Assembly: GCA_003248965.1 (NCBI GenBank)
Contig: QFQU01000022.1
Coordinates: forward strand, 1-56,366
DNA from: Brevundimonas sp.
GTDB taxonomy: Bacteria; Pseudomonadota; Alphaproteobacteria; Caulobacterales; Caulobacteraceae
Reading direction: 5' to 3'
DNA: 56,366 nucleotides
The notes under the pieces were generated by a model. The model made no database searches. It saw only the letters and a program-made list of their open reading frames with translations, and was not told the origin of the DNA. Position 1 is the stretch's first letter, and each line of letters begins with the position of its first letter. This document shows positions 17,534 to 29,068 of this stretch, piece by piece. Made by a program: the position numbers and the translations under genes.

Positions 17534-18688
17534 TCAGGCGGCGCGCTTCCTGACGAAGACCGTCCCGGCCGAATAGCCGGCGCCAAAGCTGCAGATCAGC
17601 CCGGTTTCGCCCGCCTCGAACCCGTCATTGTGCAGGTGGAAGGCGATGATCGACCCGGCCGAGGAGGTGTTGGCGTATTCGTCCAGGATGATGACGTTCT
17701 CGTCCGTCGACGGTTCGCGCCCCAGCACCTTCTTGCCGATCAGGGTGTTCATATTGATGTTGGCCTGGTGCAGCCACAGCCGCTTCAGGCCGTGCGGATC
17801 GACGCCCAGTTCGCCGGCGTGGTCCACGATCATGTCCGACACCATCGGCACCACGTCCCGGAACACCTTGCGGCCCTGCTGGATGAACAGCTTGTCGTTC
17901 TGCACGCTGTCGTCGGCGACGGGGCTGTCCAGATGCGCCGTGTCGCGCGCATTGCGGTTCAGGAAGCCAAAGTTGTTCCTGATATTGTTGGAAAAGGTCG
18001 TCTTCAGCCGCGTGCCCAGCACGTCCCAGCCGCCCGGACCCGCCGTCTCAGACGATTCCACGATCACCGCCGTCGCCACGTCGCCGAAGATGAAATGGCT
18101 GTCGCGGTCGGTGAAGTTCAAATGGGCCGAACAGACCTCCGGGTTGACCATCAGCACGGCCTTGACCGAGCCGCCGCCGATGAAGTCAGCCGCCGTCTTG
18201 ATGCCGAAGGTCGCCGAACTGCACGCCACGTTCATGTCGAAGGCAAAACCTTCGATCCCCAGCGCCTGCTGCACCTCGATGGCGATGGCCGGATAGGCGC
18301 GCTGCATGTTCGACGCCGCGCACAGGACGGCGCCAATCTCCGAGACCGGCTTGCCCCAGGCTGCGATCGCCTGACGCGCCGCCTTGACCGCCATCTCGGC
18401 CAGGATCGACAGTTCGTCGTTGGAGCGTTCGGCCAGGTTCGGCGCCATTCGCTCGGGGTCGATGATCCCGGCCTTGTCCAGCACGAACCGGCTCTTGATG
18501 CCCGACGCCTTCTCGATGAACTCGGGCGAGGAGTGCGACTTGGCTTCCAACTCGCCGGCCTCGATCTGGGCGGCGTGGCGCGCGTTCCAGCCGTCGGCCC
18601 AGGCGTTGTAGCTGTCGACCAGTTCGGCGTTGGACACCGACTGTTCGGGGGTGAAGAGGCCGGTGGCGGCGATGACGGCGTGGGTCAC
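17534..18688 (-). CDS. Beta-ketoacyl-ACP synthase III-like enzyme (FabH superfamily)
   Basis: A 384-residue thiolase-fold condensing enzyme with a complete KAS III triad: Cys156 in N-V-A-C-S-S-A-T-F-G, His307 in L-H-Q-A-N and Asn340 in A-N-T-S-S-A-G-S. It is longer than E. coli FabH (317 residues), with extra N-terminal sequence. It belongs with the longer KAS III-like enzymes rather than certainly being the initiating synthase of fatty-acid synthesis. The start is GTG at 18688. The only ribosome site in range is AGGA (18700-18703), 11 bases upstream, and this is also the 3' strand of the leader motif's outer stem. Two leader motif copies precede it, suggesting translational control by structure. 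Confidence 0.9.
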   Translation of the reverse strand: MTHAVIAATGLFTPEQSVSNAELVDSYNAWADGWNARHAAQIEAGELEAKSHSSPEFIEKASGIKSRFVLDKAGIIDPERMAPNLAERSNDELSILAEMAVKAARQAIAAWGKPVSEIGAVLCAASNMQRAYPAIAIEVQQALGIEGFAFDMNVACSSATFGIKTAADFIGGGSVKAVLMVNPEVCSAHLNFTDRDSHFIFGDVATAVIVESSETAGPGGWDVLGTRLKTTFSNNIRNNFGFLNRNARDTAHLDSPVADDSVQNDKLFIQQGRKVFRDVVPMVSDMIVDHAGELGVDPHGLKRLWLHQANINMNTLIGKKVLGREPSTDENVIILDEYANTSSAGSIIAFHLHNDGFEAGETGLICSFGAGYSAGTVFVRKRAA

Positions 18689-18699
18689 TTTGTTTTTGT

Positions 18700-18737
18700 T
18701 CCTATCGCTCGACGCCCGGCGTCTCGCTGCTTGAGGA
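18700..18737 (-). promoter_or_regulatory. Leader motif copy B, 5' of the KAS III gene
   Basis: In sense orientation: outer stem TCCT/AGGA, internal loop CAAGCA opposite GAT, then a GC/GC pair, tandem G-A mismatches (GA opposite GA), and inner stem GACGC/GCGTC with a CGG loop. The AGGA strand is the apparent Shine-Dalgarno of the KAS III gene. Stems differ from copies C and D by compensatory changes while the loop bases stay the same. Confidence 0.6.
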
Positions 18738-18746
18738 GATATTTGT

Positions 18747-18784
18747 TCCTATCGCTCGGCTCGCGGGGCCTCGCGGCTTGAGGA
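18747..18784 (-). promoter_or_regulatory. Leader motif copy C, tandem with copy B
   Basis: Outer stem TCCT/AGGA, internal loop CAAGCC opposite GAT, a GC/GC pair, tandem GA/GA mismatches, then inner stem GGC/GCC with a 7-base loop. It ends nine bases 5' of copy B. A fragment TTTCCTATC at 18792-18800 looks like the 3' end of a third, truncated unit. Confidence 0.55.
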
Positions 18785-18809
18785 CAGTCCGTTTCCTATC
18801 AGAACGCCT

Positions 18810-20888
18810 TCAATAGGACGGCGGCGGCCTGCGGTCGAGACTGGCGATGATCCCCGCCGCCCAACGCTGCACCTGGCCGCGCGGCGCCCTTGGCGTGGGC
18901 TGGTCGCGCGCGGCGATCAGCCGGTCCACCAGATCCTCGGCCTCGCACGGCCAGCCCTCGGGCGTGACATAAAGGGGATAGGCGATCAGGGCGGCGTGGA
19001 CCAGATGATCGACCGTCGCCCGGCGGCTGCGGCGCTCGAACGTCAGCCGGTCGTCGGTCAGGCCCCATCCGGCATAAAAGGGCCGGCCATAGACCGACAC
19101 CGCCTTGCCTCGCATCAGGGCCTCGAACCCCGTCAGCGAGGTCAGGGTCGCCACCCGCCGACAGGCGTTCAGACAGTCGACGATATCCAGCCCGTCGCCC
19201 ACCGCATCGACCGAGGCCATGGCCCCGGCGTCCAGCCGCCCCGGCCGATTGCCCGCCAGCACGTCGGGGTGATTGCGATAGACCAGAAAGGCGTTCGGAT
19301 GATCGCGCCGCGCCGCCTCCACCAGGGCTGAGTTGGTGTTTAGATCGGGCGCACAGCCCAGCAAGATCGACCTGTCATTCTCGACTTGGCCGACGACCAG
19401 CAGGATGTCGCGATCGACAGGCCAATCCGTCGGCGCCTGGCCCCTCAGATTGTATTTCGACAGGCCGGCATCGACCACGCGCGTCCGTAATCCCGCCGCC
19501 CGCGCCAGCTGAACCGGCGACAGGTCCGAGGTCTCGATCAGGGTCTCCAGCCGCGACGGCCGCGACGGGTCGTAATAGACGCCCTGATCGTCCAGAGCGA
19601 CCGACAGGGCGCCGACGAAATCGGACCCCAGGCCGCGCGAACGGATGAAGCCGTCTTCCATCCGCACGGTCGGGCCCCCAGTATCTTTGGCGAACGCAGC
19701 CGCCGCCTGACGCGTCGCCTCGCTCTCCTTGCCCGCCCACCAGATTAGCCGGCCGTTGGTCGCGGTCGCATGAGCGGCGGCGCGCGAGGGCGACATGAAA
19801 TAGCGCATCGACGCCTTGGGCGAATTCAGCAGGCGGCGCACCGGCGGACGCTTGGCGGGCGCGAACCCGACCGCCGACCACAACCCCGCCAGCCGGTCGG
19901 CCCGGTCCCGCAAGGCGATCAGCCGCTCCAGCGCCTGTTCGGCCTCGCATCGCTGGCCCGTTATCGGATCGACATAGCGGCTGTAGGCGATCAGGGCGGC
20001 GGCGGCGACCTGTTCGATGGACCGCGCGACGCCGCGCCGTCCGGTCTGGACCGCATCGGCCGTCAGGCCCCAGCCGGAATAGAAGGGCGCGCCGAAACAC
20101 CGCACCGGCAGGCCGCGCAACAGGGCCTCGAACCCCAGCGCCGAGGTCACGCAATAGACCGCGTCCACCGCCGCCAGCAGGTCGGCGGGCCGCACGTCGG
20201 CGTCGATCAGGGTGACGCCGTCCAGATCGGTGACGCAGCCGCGCTTTCGCCCCGCCGCCACGGCCGGATGGCGTTTGACGATCAACCGGGCGTCCGGCTC
20301 GTCGCGCCGCGCGGCGGCGATCATCTCGTCGAAGCTTTGCGCCGTCGCCAGACCATGGGCGATGGAGGCGTCCCCGAACGTCTGATCCACGATCAACACC
20401 CGCCGACCGGGCTTCAGCAGGCTGGCGTCCAACGGCCCGCCCATGTTCGTCTTGGACACGCCCGAGGCGACGATGCGGTCGATCAGCCCCCGCGCCCGCG
20501 CCGTCAGGGCCGCGTCGCACCAGTCGTCGGCGCCCGCGATCAGGTGCTCCAGCCGGCTGGGCCGCGTCGCATCGTAATAGACGCCCAGATCATCGACGAT
20601 CAGACTGAGGCTCGTCGCCCCCGCCTCGCCGATCCCGACCGAGCGCAGGAACCCGTCCTCCAGCGCCACATAGGGCCGCCCGTTCTTCTCGGCCCACCTT
20701 CGCCCCGCCGCCGCCGTCGGCTTCATCCCCCAACCCAGCACCGCCCGCACATCATCCCCCGGCAGGCGCCGCAGGTCGTAATCAGCCAGAAACACGTCGA
20801 GAAACGGAACCTTCAAAACGCCGGGCGCACACACCCAGGCGACAGTCTTGGTCGCGGCGTCGGCGGTCGGGGCGGAGTGTGTCGTCAA
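18810..20888 (-). CDS. kpsC: KpsC-type capsule Kdo transferase (two GT modules)
   Basis: A 692-residue protein with two homologous glycosyltransferase modules (about residues 10-330 and 370-680). The duplication is visible in the matching E-D-G-F-[LI]-R-S and D-[DL]-x-G-V-Y-Y-D-x-[ST]-R-P-S-R-L-E motifs of each half. This is the KpsC layout, in which the two modules (GT99 and GT107 in the family literature) add alternating beta-linked Kdo residues to build the lipid-linked oligo-Kdo linker of group 2-type capsules. A KpsS-type gene is 34 kb away in this window. The start is TTG at 20888 with a weak ribosome site and no better codon nearby. It lies 71 bases after the hybrid kinase gene on the same strand. 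Confidence 0.87.
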   Translation of the reverse strand: MTTHSAPTADAATKTVAWVCAPGVLKVPFLDVFLADYDLRRLPGDDVRAVLGWGMKPTAAAGRRWAEKNGRPYVALEDGFLRSVGIGEAGATSLSLIVDDLGVYYDATRPSRLEHLIAGADDWCDAALTARARGLIDRIVASGVSKTNMGGPLDASLLKPGRRVLIVDQTFGDASIAHGLATAQSFDEMIAAARRDEPDARLIVKRHPAVAAGRKRGCVTDLDGVTLIDADVRPADLLAAVDAVYCVTSALGFEALLRGLPVRCFGAPFYSGWGLTADAVQTGRRGVARSIEQVAAAALIAYSRYVDPITGQRCEAEQALERLIALRDRADRLAGLWSAVGFAPAKRPPVRRLLNSPKASMRYFMSPSRAAAHATATNGRLIWWAGKESEATRQAAAAFAKDTGGPTVRMEDGFIRSRGLGSDFVGALSVALDDQGVYYDPSRPSRLETLIETSDLSPVQLARAAGLRTRVVDAGLSKYNLRGQAPTDWPVDRDILLVVGQVENDRSILLGCAPDLNTNSALVEAARRDHPNAFLVYRNHPDVLAGNRPGRLDAGAMASVDAVGDGLDIVDCLNACRRVATLTSLTGFEALMRGKAVSVYGRPFYAGWGLTDDRLTFERRSRRATVDHLVHAALIAYPLYVTPEGWPCEAEDLVDRLIAARDQPTPRAPRGQVQRWAAGIIASLDRRPPPSY

Positions 20889-20959
20889 GGCGGGTCCGGG
20901 GGCGGTCGAACCCGTGGTTTAGGGCCGTTGGTCCAGGCGGGCTAGACCGAAAGCGGGCC

Positions 20960-23098
20960 TCATCCGCGCGCGCTCGCCAGGGCGGCGGCCAGATCGGCGT
21001 GGCGGAAGGGCTTGACCAGGCGCGGCAGGTCCGGCGCCAGATCATCCACCTCCGTATAGCCCGAAACGATCAGGACGGCGCAGTCGGGGCTCCGGTTCTG
21101 GACCTGTCGCGCCAGCTCGACGCCGGTCAGTCCGGGCATCAGATGGTCCGTCACCAGAACCTTGGGCCGAACGCCGGAGTCCAGCAGGGCCAGGGCCGCC
21201 TCGCCGCTTTCGGCCTCGACCACGCCGAAGCCCAGCTCGGACAGGGAAGCGGCCGTGGCGGCGCGGACCAGGGGTTCGTCGTCCACGACCAGGGCCAGGC
21301 CCGATTCCGCCGGCGCGCAACGCAGATCGGCGGGCTCCGTCTCGGCGGCATCTCCCGTCGCGGGCAGCCACAGTTCGATATTGGCGCCGAGGCCCGGTGC
21401 GCTGGCGATGGTCAAGGCGCCGCCCAGCTGGGCCGCGAGACCGTGCGCCATGGACAGCCCCAAACCCGTTCCCTTGCCCACGCCCTTGGTCGAGAAGAAG
21501 GGTTCGATGGCCCGCGCCCGTGTGGCCTCGTCCATGCCCACCCCCGTGTCGGCGACCGACAGGCGGATATAGGGACCGGGCGGCAGGTTCGAAGGGCGCT
21601 TGCCGCGCGGGCCGACCGCCGTCACCGACAGACGCAACACCCCGCCGTCAGGCATGGCGTCGCGGGCGTTCACACCCAGGTTCAGGATCGCCATCTCCAA
21701 CTGATTGCGGTCGGCGCGGGCGGCGGGCAGACCCTCGTGCGCCTCGATCGCCACCCGGATCTGCGGGCCGGTGATGCTGTCCAGCAGGTCGCCCATGTCC
21801 GCGACCAGGGCCGAGACATCCACCGCCGTCGTCTGCAGCGGCTGTCGCCGGGCGAAGGCCAGGAGGCGCTGAACCAGAACCCGCGCCCGTTCGGCCGACT
21901 GCAAGGCGCCGTCGATCAGCTTCTGCTCGCGCTCGCCACCGATCTTGCGTCGCTGCAGCAGGTCCAGGCTGCCGAAGATGGGCGTCAGCAGATTGTTGAA
22001 GTCATGGGCGACGCCGCCGGTCAACTGGCCCATGGCCTCCAGCTTCTGGGCCTGGCGCAGGGCCTCCTGCGTCTCTTGCAGTTCGGCGGTGCGGGCGGCG
22101 ACGCGGGATTCCAGCGTCTCGTTCAGGACGTGCAGCGCCTCTTCGGCGCGCGCGCGCTCGACCGCGTCCCACGTCCGGGCGGCGAAGGCCTCGGCCAGGG
22201 CCACGTCATGGTCGGACCACCGGCGCGGCGCCTTTTCCAGCAGCACGAGGGCGGCGGTCAGGCGGCCGTTGCGGATCAGGGGAACGGCTACCCCCGCCCG
22301 CACGCCTCGGTCCCGATAAGGTTGCAGTCGTCCCTTGGCGCGCGGGTCGGTGTCTATGTCGTCGATGCGCAGGGTCTCGCCCCGCGCCAGACTGGCGGAT
22401 ATCTCCGGTCCGAAGTCGGCCAAGGTTGCGACCTCGCCCGCGAGAGAGGCGCCGGTCTCGGTCCAATCGCGCGTCATAACGACCCGCTCGCCTCGGGGGT
22501 CCGCCTCGCCGTAACTGACGCGGTCGACACTCAGCACCCGGCCCAGCAGGCCGGCCGCCAGGCGTTGCACCTCAGCCGCGTCGCGCGTGCGGGCGGTCAG
22601 GTCGGCCAGTTCGGACAGGACCCTGGCCTGGCGTTCGCCCATCACCTTGGCCGTGGTGTCGGAGCACAGGTCCAGGAAGCCGACCACCTTGCCGGCGTCG
22701 TCACGCAGGGGGCTGTAGGAGAAACTCCACCAGGTGTCCTCCGGGTAACCCTTTCGGGTCATCACCAGGTGCATGTCCTCGGACCAGGTCGAACCGCCGG
22801 ACATCGCCGTCTTCACCAGAGGCTCGATGTCGCTCCAGACCTCGGGCCAGACATCGGGCAGTCGCGCCCCCAGGGCTGCGGGATGGCGATCGGCGAGGAC
22901 GGGTCGATAGGCGTCGTTGTAAAGGAAGACGAGGTCCGGCCCCCAGGCCATGCACGCGGGCTGGCGGGTCGCCAGCATCAGCCCCACGGCGGCCTTGAGA
23001 GACAGAGGCCAAAGCTTGGGATGACCGAGCGGCGTGCCAGCCCAGTCCCGCGCGCGGATCAGCGCGCCTGTCTCGGTGTCATCGCCCAGGAAGTCCAA
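20960..23098 (-). CDS. Hybrid sensor histidine kinase (PAS-GAF-HisKA-HATPase-REC)
   Basis: A 712-residue soluble hybrid kinase with no membrane segment. Order: PAS-like domain (about 20-150), GAF domain (about 160-310), coiled linker (315-355), HisKA with phospho-acceptor His365 in G-G-V-A-H-D-F-N-N-L-L, HATPase (about 400-580; N-x3-N-A-R-D-A-M, D-T-G-V-G-M and G-T-G-L-G-L all present) and a C-terminal receiver with Asp651 in V-T-D-H-L-M-P-G. The H-D-F-N-N-L-L type is common in alphaproteobacterial PAS kinases. The signal is unknown; there is no obvious flavin-binding N-C-R-F-L motif in the PAS, so it is not a standard LOV sensor. The start appears to be TTG at 23098, the first usable codon after an in-frame stop. 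Confidence 0.92.
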   Translation of the reverse strand: MDFLGDDTETGALIRARDWAGTPLGHPKLWPLSLKAAVGLMLATRQPACMAWGPDLVFLYNDAYRPVLADRHPAALGARLPDVWPEVWSDIEPLVKTAMSGGSTWSEDMHLVMTRKGYPEDTWWSFSYSPLRDDAGKVVGFLDLCSDTTAKVMGERQARVLSELADLTARTRDAAEVQRLAAGLLGRVLSVDRVSYGEADPRGERVVMTRDWTETGASLAGEVATLADFGPEISASLARGETLRIDDIDTDPRAKGRLQPYRDRGVRAGVAVPLIRNGRLTAALVLLEKAPRRWSDHDVALAEAFAARTWDAVERARAEEALHVLNETLESRVAARTAELQETQEALRQAQKLEAMGQLTGGVAHDFNNLLTPIFGSLDLLQRRKIGGEREQKLIDGALQSAERARVLVQRLLAFARRQPLQTTAVDVSALVADMGDLLDSITGPQIRVAIEAHEGLPAARADRNQLEMAILNLGVNARDAMPDGGVLRLSVTAVGPRGKRPSNLPPGPYIRLSVADTGVGMDEATRARAIEPFFSTKGVGKGTGLGLSMAHGLAAQLGGALTIASAPGLGANIELWLPATGDAAETEPADLRCAPAESGLALVVDDEPLVRAATAASLSELGFGVVEAESGEAALALLDSGVRPKVLVTDHLMPGLTGVELARQVQNRSPDCAVLIVSGYTEVDDLAPDLPRLVKPFRHADLAAALASARG

Positions 23099-23258
23099 AT
23101 GTCGTCCGTAAAGTCAGGCTGGATACCAGCAGCGACCCGGCGCCGACCGTTCGCCACACGCCCTAGCGCGCGGCGAACTGTTCGGTTCCGCACAGATGAT
23201 CAAAAGGCCGACTTTTTGTGCGGGACGAAGGCGAAACGCCGTTCGCCCCACACTCCGG

Positions 23259-25859
<2,601 letters not shown>

Positions 25860-25931
25860 CGTGTCCCCTCATCAGGCGGATTTTCCCCGCATCGCCCTTC
25901 CAGGAAGCGACGACGCGGGCCTATGAAATCC

Positions 25932-25959
25932 AGATGGTGTGACCCTGGAGGCACACAAG
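25932..25959 (-). promoter_or_regulatory. Probable heat-shock (RpoH) promoter of clpB
   Basis: On the minus strand, CTTG (25956-25959) and CCATCT (25932-25937) are separated by exactly 18 bases. This matches the alphaproteobacterial sigma-32 pattern CTTG-N17/18-CYTATNT apart from two bases in the -10. It would start transcription about 65 bases before the clpB ATG, where a heat-shock promoter is expected. Confidence 0.5.
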
Positions 25960-25999
25960 GGGCGAGGGCGAGACTTTTTCAGCCCCGCCCTCCAGATCG

Positions 26000-26806
26000 T
26001 CAGCCGCCCGTCGGGCCGGTCGAGAAGTCGAACTGTTCCGGCTGGCGACGCGGTCCGCCGAAGTTCCACGTCAGGCCGATATAGAAGGCGCGCAGCTTGA
26101 TGTCCTGCTCCGAGCGTTCGCGGAACTGCGGCGTCTCGTAGATCGTCGTGGTGTTGAAGGTGTTGAACAGGTCGCGGGCGGTGAAGTTGAACGACAGCTG
26201 CTCGTTCAGCTTTCTGCGATAGCCCAGGTTGATCATGCCGCCGGCCTCGCGCCTGCCCTGGGCCAGCAGGCTGTCGCCCTGCCAGAAGCTGGACAGCTGG
26301 ACGAAGTCCTTGGCCGTCGGCTGCCAGTTCAGGCTCAGCCGCCCGCTGGCCAGCGTCGCCTCGCGGTCGCCGCCGCCGACCACCGCGCCCGCGTCGATCT
26401 CCTGGCGGAAGACGTTGACGCCGGCGCTGTAACGCAGGGTCGAGGACAGGCGCCCGTTCGCCGCCGCCTCCACGCCCACGTCCCGGCGCGAGCCCAGATT
26501 TTCGGGCCGCGTCAGGAAGACGCCGCCGCCGATGTCGGAGGCCACGTCGGTGAAGGCCTTGTCCGTGTTCCGCAGATAGGCGGTGGCCTGGTAGAAGCTC
26601 TGGCCTTTTCGCATCTGCCACATGGCCTCGAAGCTGTCGGTCTCCTGCGGCTCCAGATCCGGATTGCCCGAACGGACGTTCAGCGGATCCTGATAGACGA
26701 CGAAGGGGTTCAGCTGGGCCGGCTGGGGCCGTTGGATACGCCGCGAATAGCTGGCGCGCAGGGTCTGTTCGGGCGTCAGCTGATACTGGATGTGCGCCGT
26801 GGGATA
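26000..26806 (-). pseudogene. TonB-dependent receptor, 3' remnant (5' end lost)
   Basis: The reading frame encodes the last 270 or so residues of an outer-membrane receptor barrel. It begins at Y-P-T-A-H-I-Q-Y-Q-L-T and continues through S-R-R-I-Q-R-P, N-P-D-L-E-P-Q-E-T and late strands such as F-T-A-R-D-L-F-N-T-F, as in the beta-barrel domain of TonB-dependent receptors (PF14905 type). There is no signal peptide, TonB box or plug; upstream the frame reads into antisense of a different gene. Similarity stops at about 26806, exactly where a BCCT transporter fragment starts on the other strand. The fragment itself has no internal stop, so the break may be recent. It cannot form a functional receptor. 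Confidence 0.8.
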
Positions 26807-26807
26807 G

Positions 26808-27362
26808 GCGGCGGCGGCCCTGCTGCTGTTGGCCGGCGGTTTGGGCGCGTTGCAGGCGGCGACCCTGGTGGCGGCCCTGCCCTTCTGCGTCATCATGATC
26901 CTGCTGGTCGCGGGGCTGTTCCGCCAGATGAACGCCGACCTGACGGGCGAAACCCTCAACACCGAAGGCGCCCCCCTGTCGCAGCAGCTGCGGCGGATCA
27001 TGACGCCCGCCAGCCGCACCGACATCCTCAAGGAGATCGAACGCCAGGGCCTGCCCGCGCTGGAAACGGTTTACGCCGCCCTAGGCGCCGAGGATTCCGA
27101 CGCCGAGATCGGCCGCGACGAGGCCGCCGCCTGGCTGATCGTCCGCCACGCCGACCGGGTGTTCATGTATCGGCTGGGCGCCCGTTCGCGCGCCCGCCCC
27201 GCCGTCACCCAGCGCGAAGCCCCGGTCGGCCGCCGCCCGCTGGAATGGCGTCTGACCGCCCAGACCGGCGCCGGCGAACGCCCCCACGACATCACCGGCT
27301 TCACCCAGGCCCAGATCGTCGCCGATGTCCTGGACAAGCTGCAGGGGTGGCGACTGGCGTAA
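26808..27362 (+). pseudogene. BCCT-family transporter, C-terminal remnant
   Basis: About 185 codons opening right after an in-frame TAG (26805-26807). The first residues (L-L-L-L-A-G-G-L-G-A-L-Q-A-A-T, then A-A-L-P-F-C-V-I-M-I-L-L) match the last two membrane helices of betaine/choline/carnitine transporters. They are followed by the long hydrophilic C-terminal tail found in BetT-like members (A-A-A-W-L-I-V-R-H-A-D-R-V-F-M-Y). The first ten or so helices are missing and no ribosome site precedes it. It abuts the truncated receptor gene head to head, so both lost their 5' parts at one junction. Some expression from a TTG or CTG cannot be excluded, but a functional transporter can. Confidence 0.75.
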
Positions 27363-27408
27363 GGCGACGCGGGGCGCTAGCGTCGCGGCGTCTTCGTCGG
27401 AGTTCGCC

Positions 27409-29061
27409 ATGTCCCTTCGCCTTTCGCGCCGATCCCTGTTCGCTTCGGGCGGCGCCGCAGCGCTGGCGGCGAGGCCGGCCTTCGCCCAGACGGGGGCCCA
27501 AACGTCGGCGGCGAATGACGACGCCGCGCTGGTCCAGGCGGTGGACGCCTATGTGAAGACATGTATGGCGGCCTGGCCCGATCAGCCGGCCTTGGGCGTC
27601 GCCGTGGTCAAGGACGGGGCGACCGTCCTGGCGCGCGGCTATGGCGTCAAGGTTCAGGGCAAGCCGGCCCGCGCCGACGAACACACCCTGTTCGCCATCG
27701 CCTCCAACACCAAGAACGTCACCGCCGCCGCCCTGGCCATCCTGGTCGACGAGGGCAAGGTGAAGTGGGACGAACCCGTCAAAACCTATCTGCCGGACTT
27801 CAAACTGTCCGACCCCTATATCGGCGAACACGTCACGGTGCGCGATACGCTCAGCCACCGCGCCGGCTTCGGCCTGGGCGCCGGCGACCTGCTGTTCTGG
27901 CCCAATTCGGACCGCACCCGCGCCGAGGTGGTGGCCCAGGCCGCCTTCGTGCCGATCGAGGACGGGTTCCGGGCGCGCTATCACTACTGCAACCTGATGT
28001 TCGTGGTGGCGGGCGCGGTGCTGGAGGCCGTGTCGGGGATGGCGTGGGAGACCTTCATCCAGACGCGCATCCTGGACCGGGTGGGCATGACCGAGACGGT
28101 CCCGCTGGCGCGTCTGGCCGATGCGTCGAAATCCGCCCTGCCCCATGCCCGCGTCGGGCCGCCGCTGCGGACCCACGGGCCGATGGTTCAGATCGCCCAG
28201 TCCATCGCCGAGGTCTGGAACTGGGATTCCGCCGCCGCGGCGGGCGGGATCTGCACCACCCCGACCGACTGGGCCAAATGGATCGCGGTGCGGCTGAACG
28301 AGGGCAGGCTGGCCGACGGTTCGCGCCTGTTCTCCGAAGACGCCGCGCGCGAGATGTATCGGCCCAACATCATCGTCAGCTCGTCGCCGGGACCGACGGC
28401 GGAACTGCCCAATCGGTCGATCGCCTCGACCTACGCCATGGGCCTGCAGGTTCAGGATTATCGCGGCGAGCGGATCGCCAGCCACGGCGGCGGCTCGCCC
28501 GGCGGGATTTCGGCTACGGTGCTGATCCCCGGCCGCAAGACCGGTTTCTGCATCTTCTCCAATGCGGAGGAGAGCTTCCTGCTGCGCGCCCTGCGCTCGG
28601 GCATATCCGACCTGTGCATGGGCAAGGTCGATGTCGACTGGATCGCCGATTCAAAGAAGCTGGAGGCCGAGGGCGAGGCCAAGTCCCAGGCCGCCGCCGT
28701 CGAGATCGACGCCAAACAACGCGCCGGCGCCCCGCCCGCCATGCCGCTGGAGGCCTATGCCGGAACCTGGCGCGACCCCTGGTACGGCGACATCGTCATC
28801 GAACCACGCACCGAGGGCCGGGGCCGCAACAAAAAGAGCGGCCTGTGGCTGCGTTTCACCCACACCCCCGCCCTTCAGGGCTGGCTTGAGCCGTATGACG
28901 GCGAGACCTTCCGCACCCGCTTCCCCGACAAGCGCGAGGAGGACGCCTTCGTCACCTTCGCCATCCAGACGGCCCGCCCGGCGACCGCGACGATGAAGGG
29001 CGTCAGCCCCGACATCGACTTCAGCTACGACTATCAGGACTTGCGCCTGACGCGGGTGTAG
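27409..29061 (+). CDS. Serine hydrolase, beta-lactamase/PBP fold, with DUF3471-type tail
   Basis: A 550-residue exported enzyme of the class C beta-lactamase-like family. The N-terminus S-R-R-S-L-F-A plus a hydrophobic stretch ending A-F-A is a Tat-type signal peptide. Catalytic motifs are S-N-T-K at 99-102 (S-x-x-K), Y-C-N at 193-195 (Y-x-N) and H-G-G-G near residue 362 in place of K-T-G. A DUF3471-like beta domain fills the last 110 residues. Such enzymes are usually D-amino-acid esterases, peptidases or carboxylesterases rather than true beta-lactamases; the substrate is unknown. The ATG at 27409 has GGAG six bases upstream. It begins 46 bases after the BCCT remnant. Confidence 0.92.
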   Translation: MSLRLSRRSLFASGGAAALAARPAFAQTGAQTSAANDDAALVQAVDAYVKTCMAAWPDQPALGVAVVKDGATVLARGYGVKVQGKPARADEHTLFAIASNTKNVTAAALAILVDEGKVKWDEPVKTYLPDFKLSDPYIGEHVTVRDTLSHRAGFGLGAGDLLFWPNSDRTRAEVVAQAAFVPIEDGFRARYHYCNLMFVVAGAVLEAVSGMAWETFIQTRILDRVGMTETVPLARLADASKSALPHARVGPPLRTHGPMVQIAQSIAEVWNWDSAAAAGGICTTPTDWAKWIAVRLNEGRLADGSRLFSEDAAREMYRPNIIVSSSPGPTAELPNRSIASTYAMGLQVQDYRGERIASHGGGSPGGISATVLIPGRKTGFCIFSNAEESFLLRALRSGISDLCMGKVDVDWIADSKKLEAEGEAKSQAAAVEIDAKQRAGAPPAMPLEAYAGTWRDPWYGDIVIEPRTEGRGRNKKSGLWLRFTHTPALQGWLEPYDGETFRTRFPDKREEDAFVTFAIQTARPATATMKGVSPDIDFSYDYQDLRLTRV

Positions 29062-29068
29062 GTCGGCG

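Noticed and set aside
20960..23098. The hybrid kinase as a LOV-domain blue-light sensor
   Set aside because: The PAS region lacks the N-C-R-F-L flavin-cysteine motif; the closest cysteine (Q-P-A-C-M-A-W) is in a different context.
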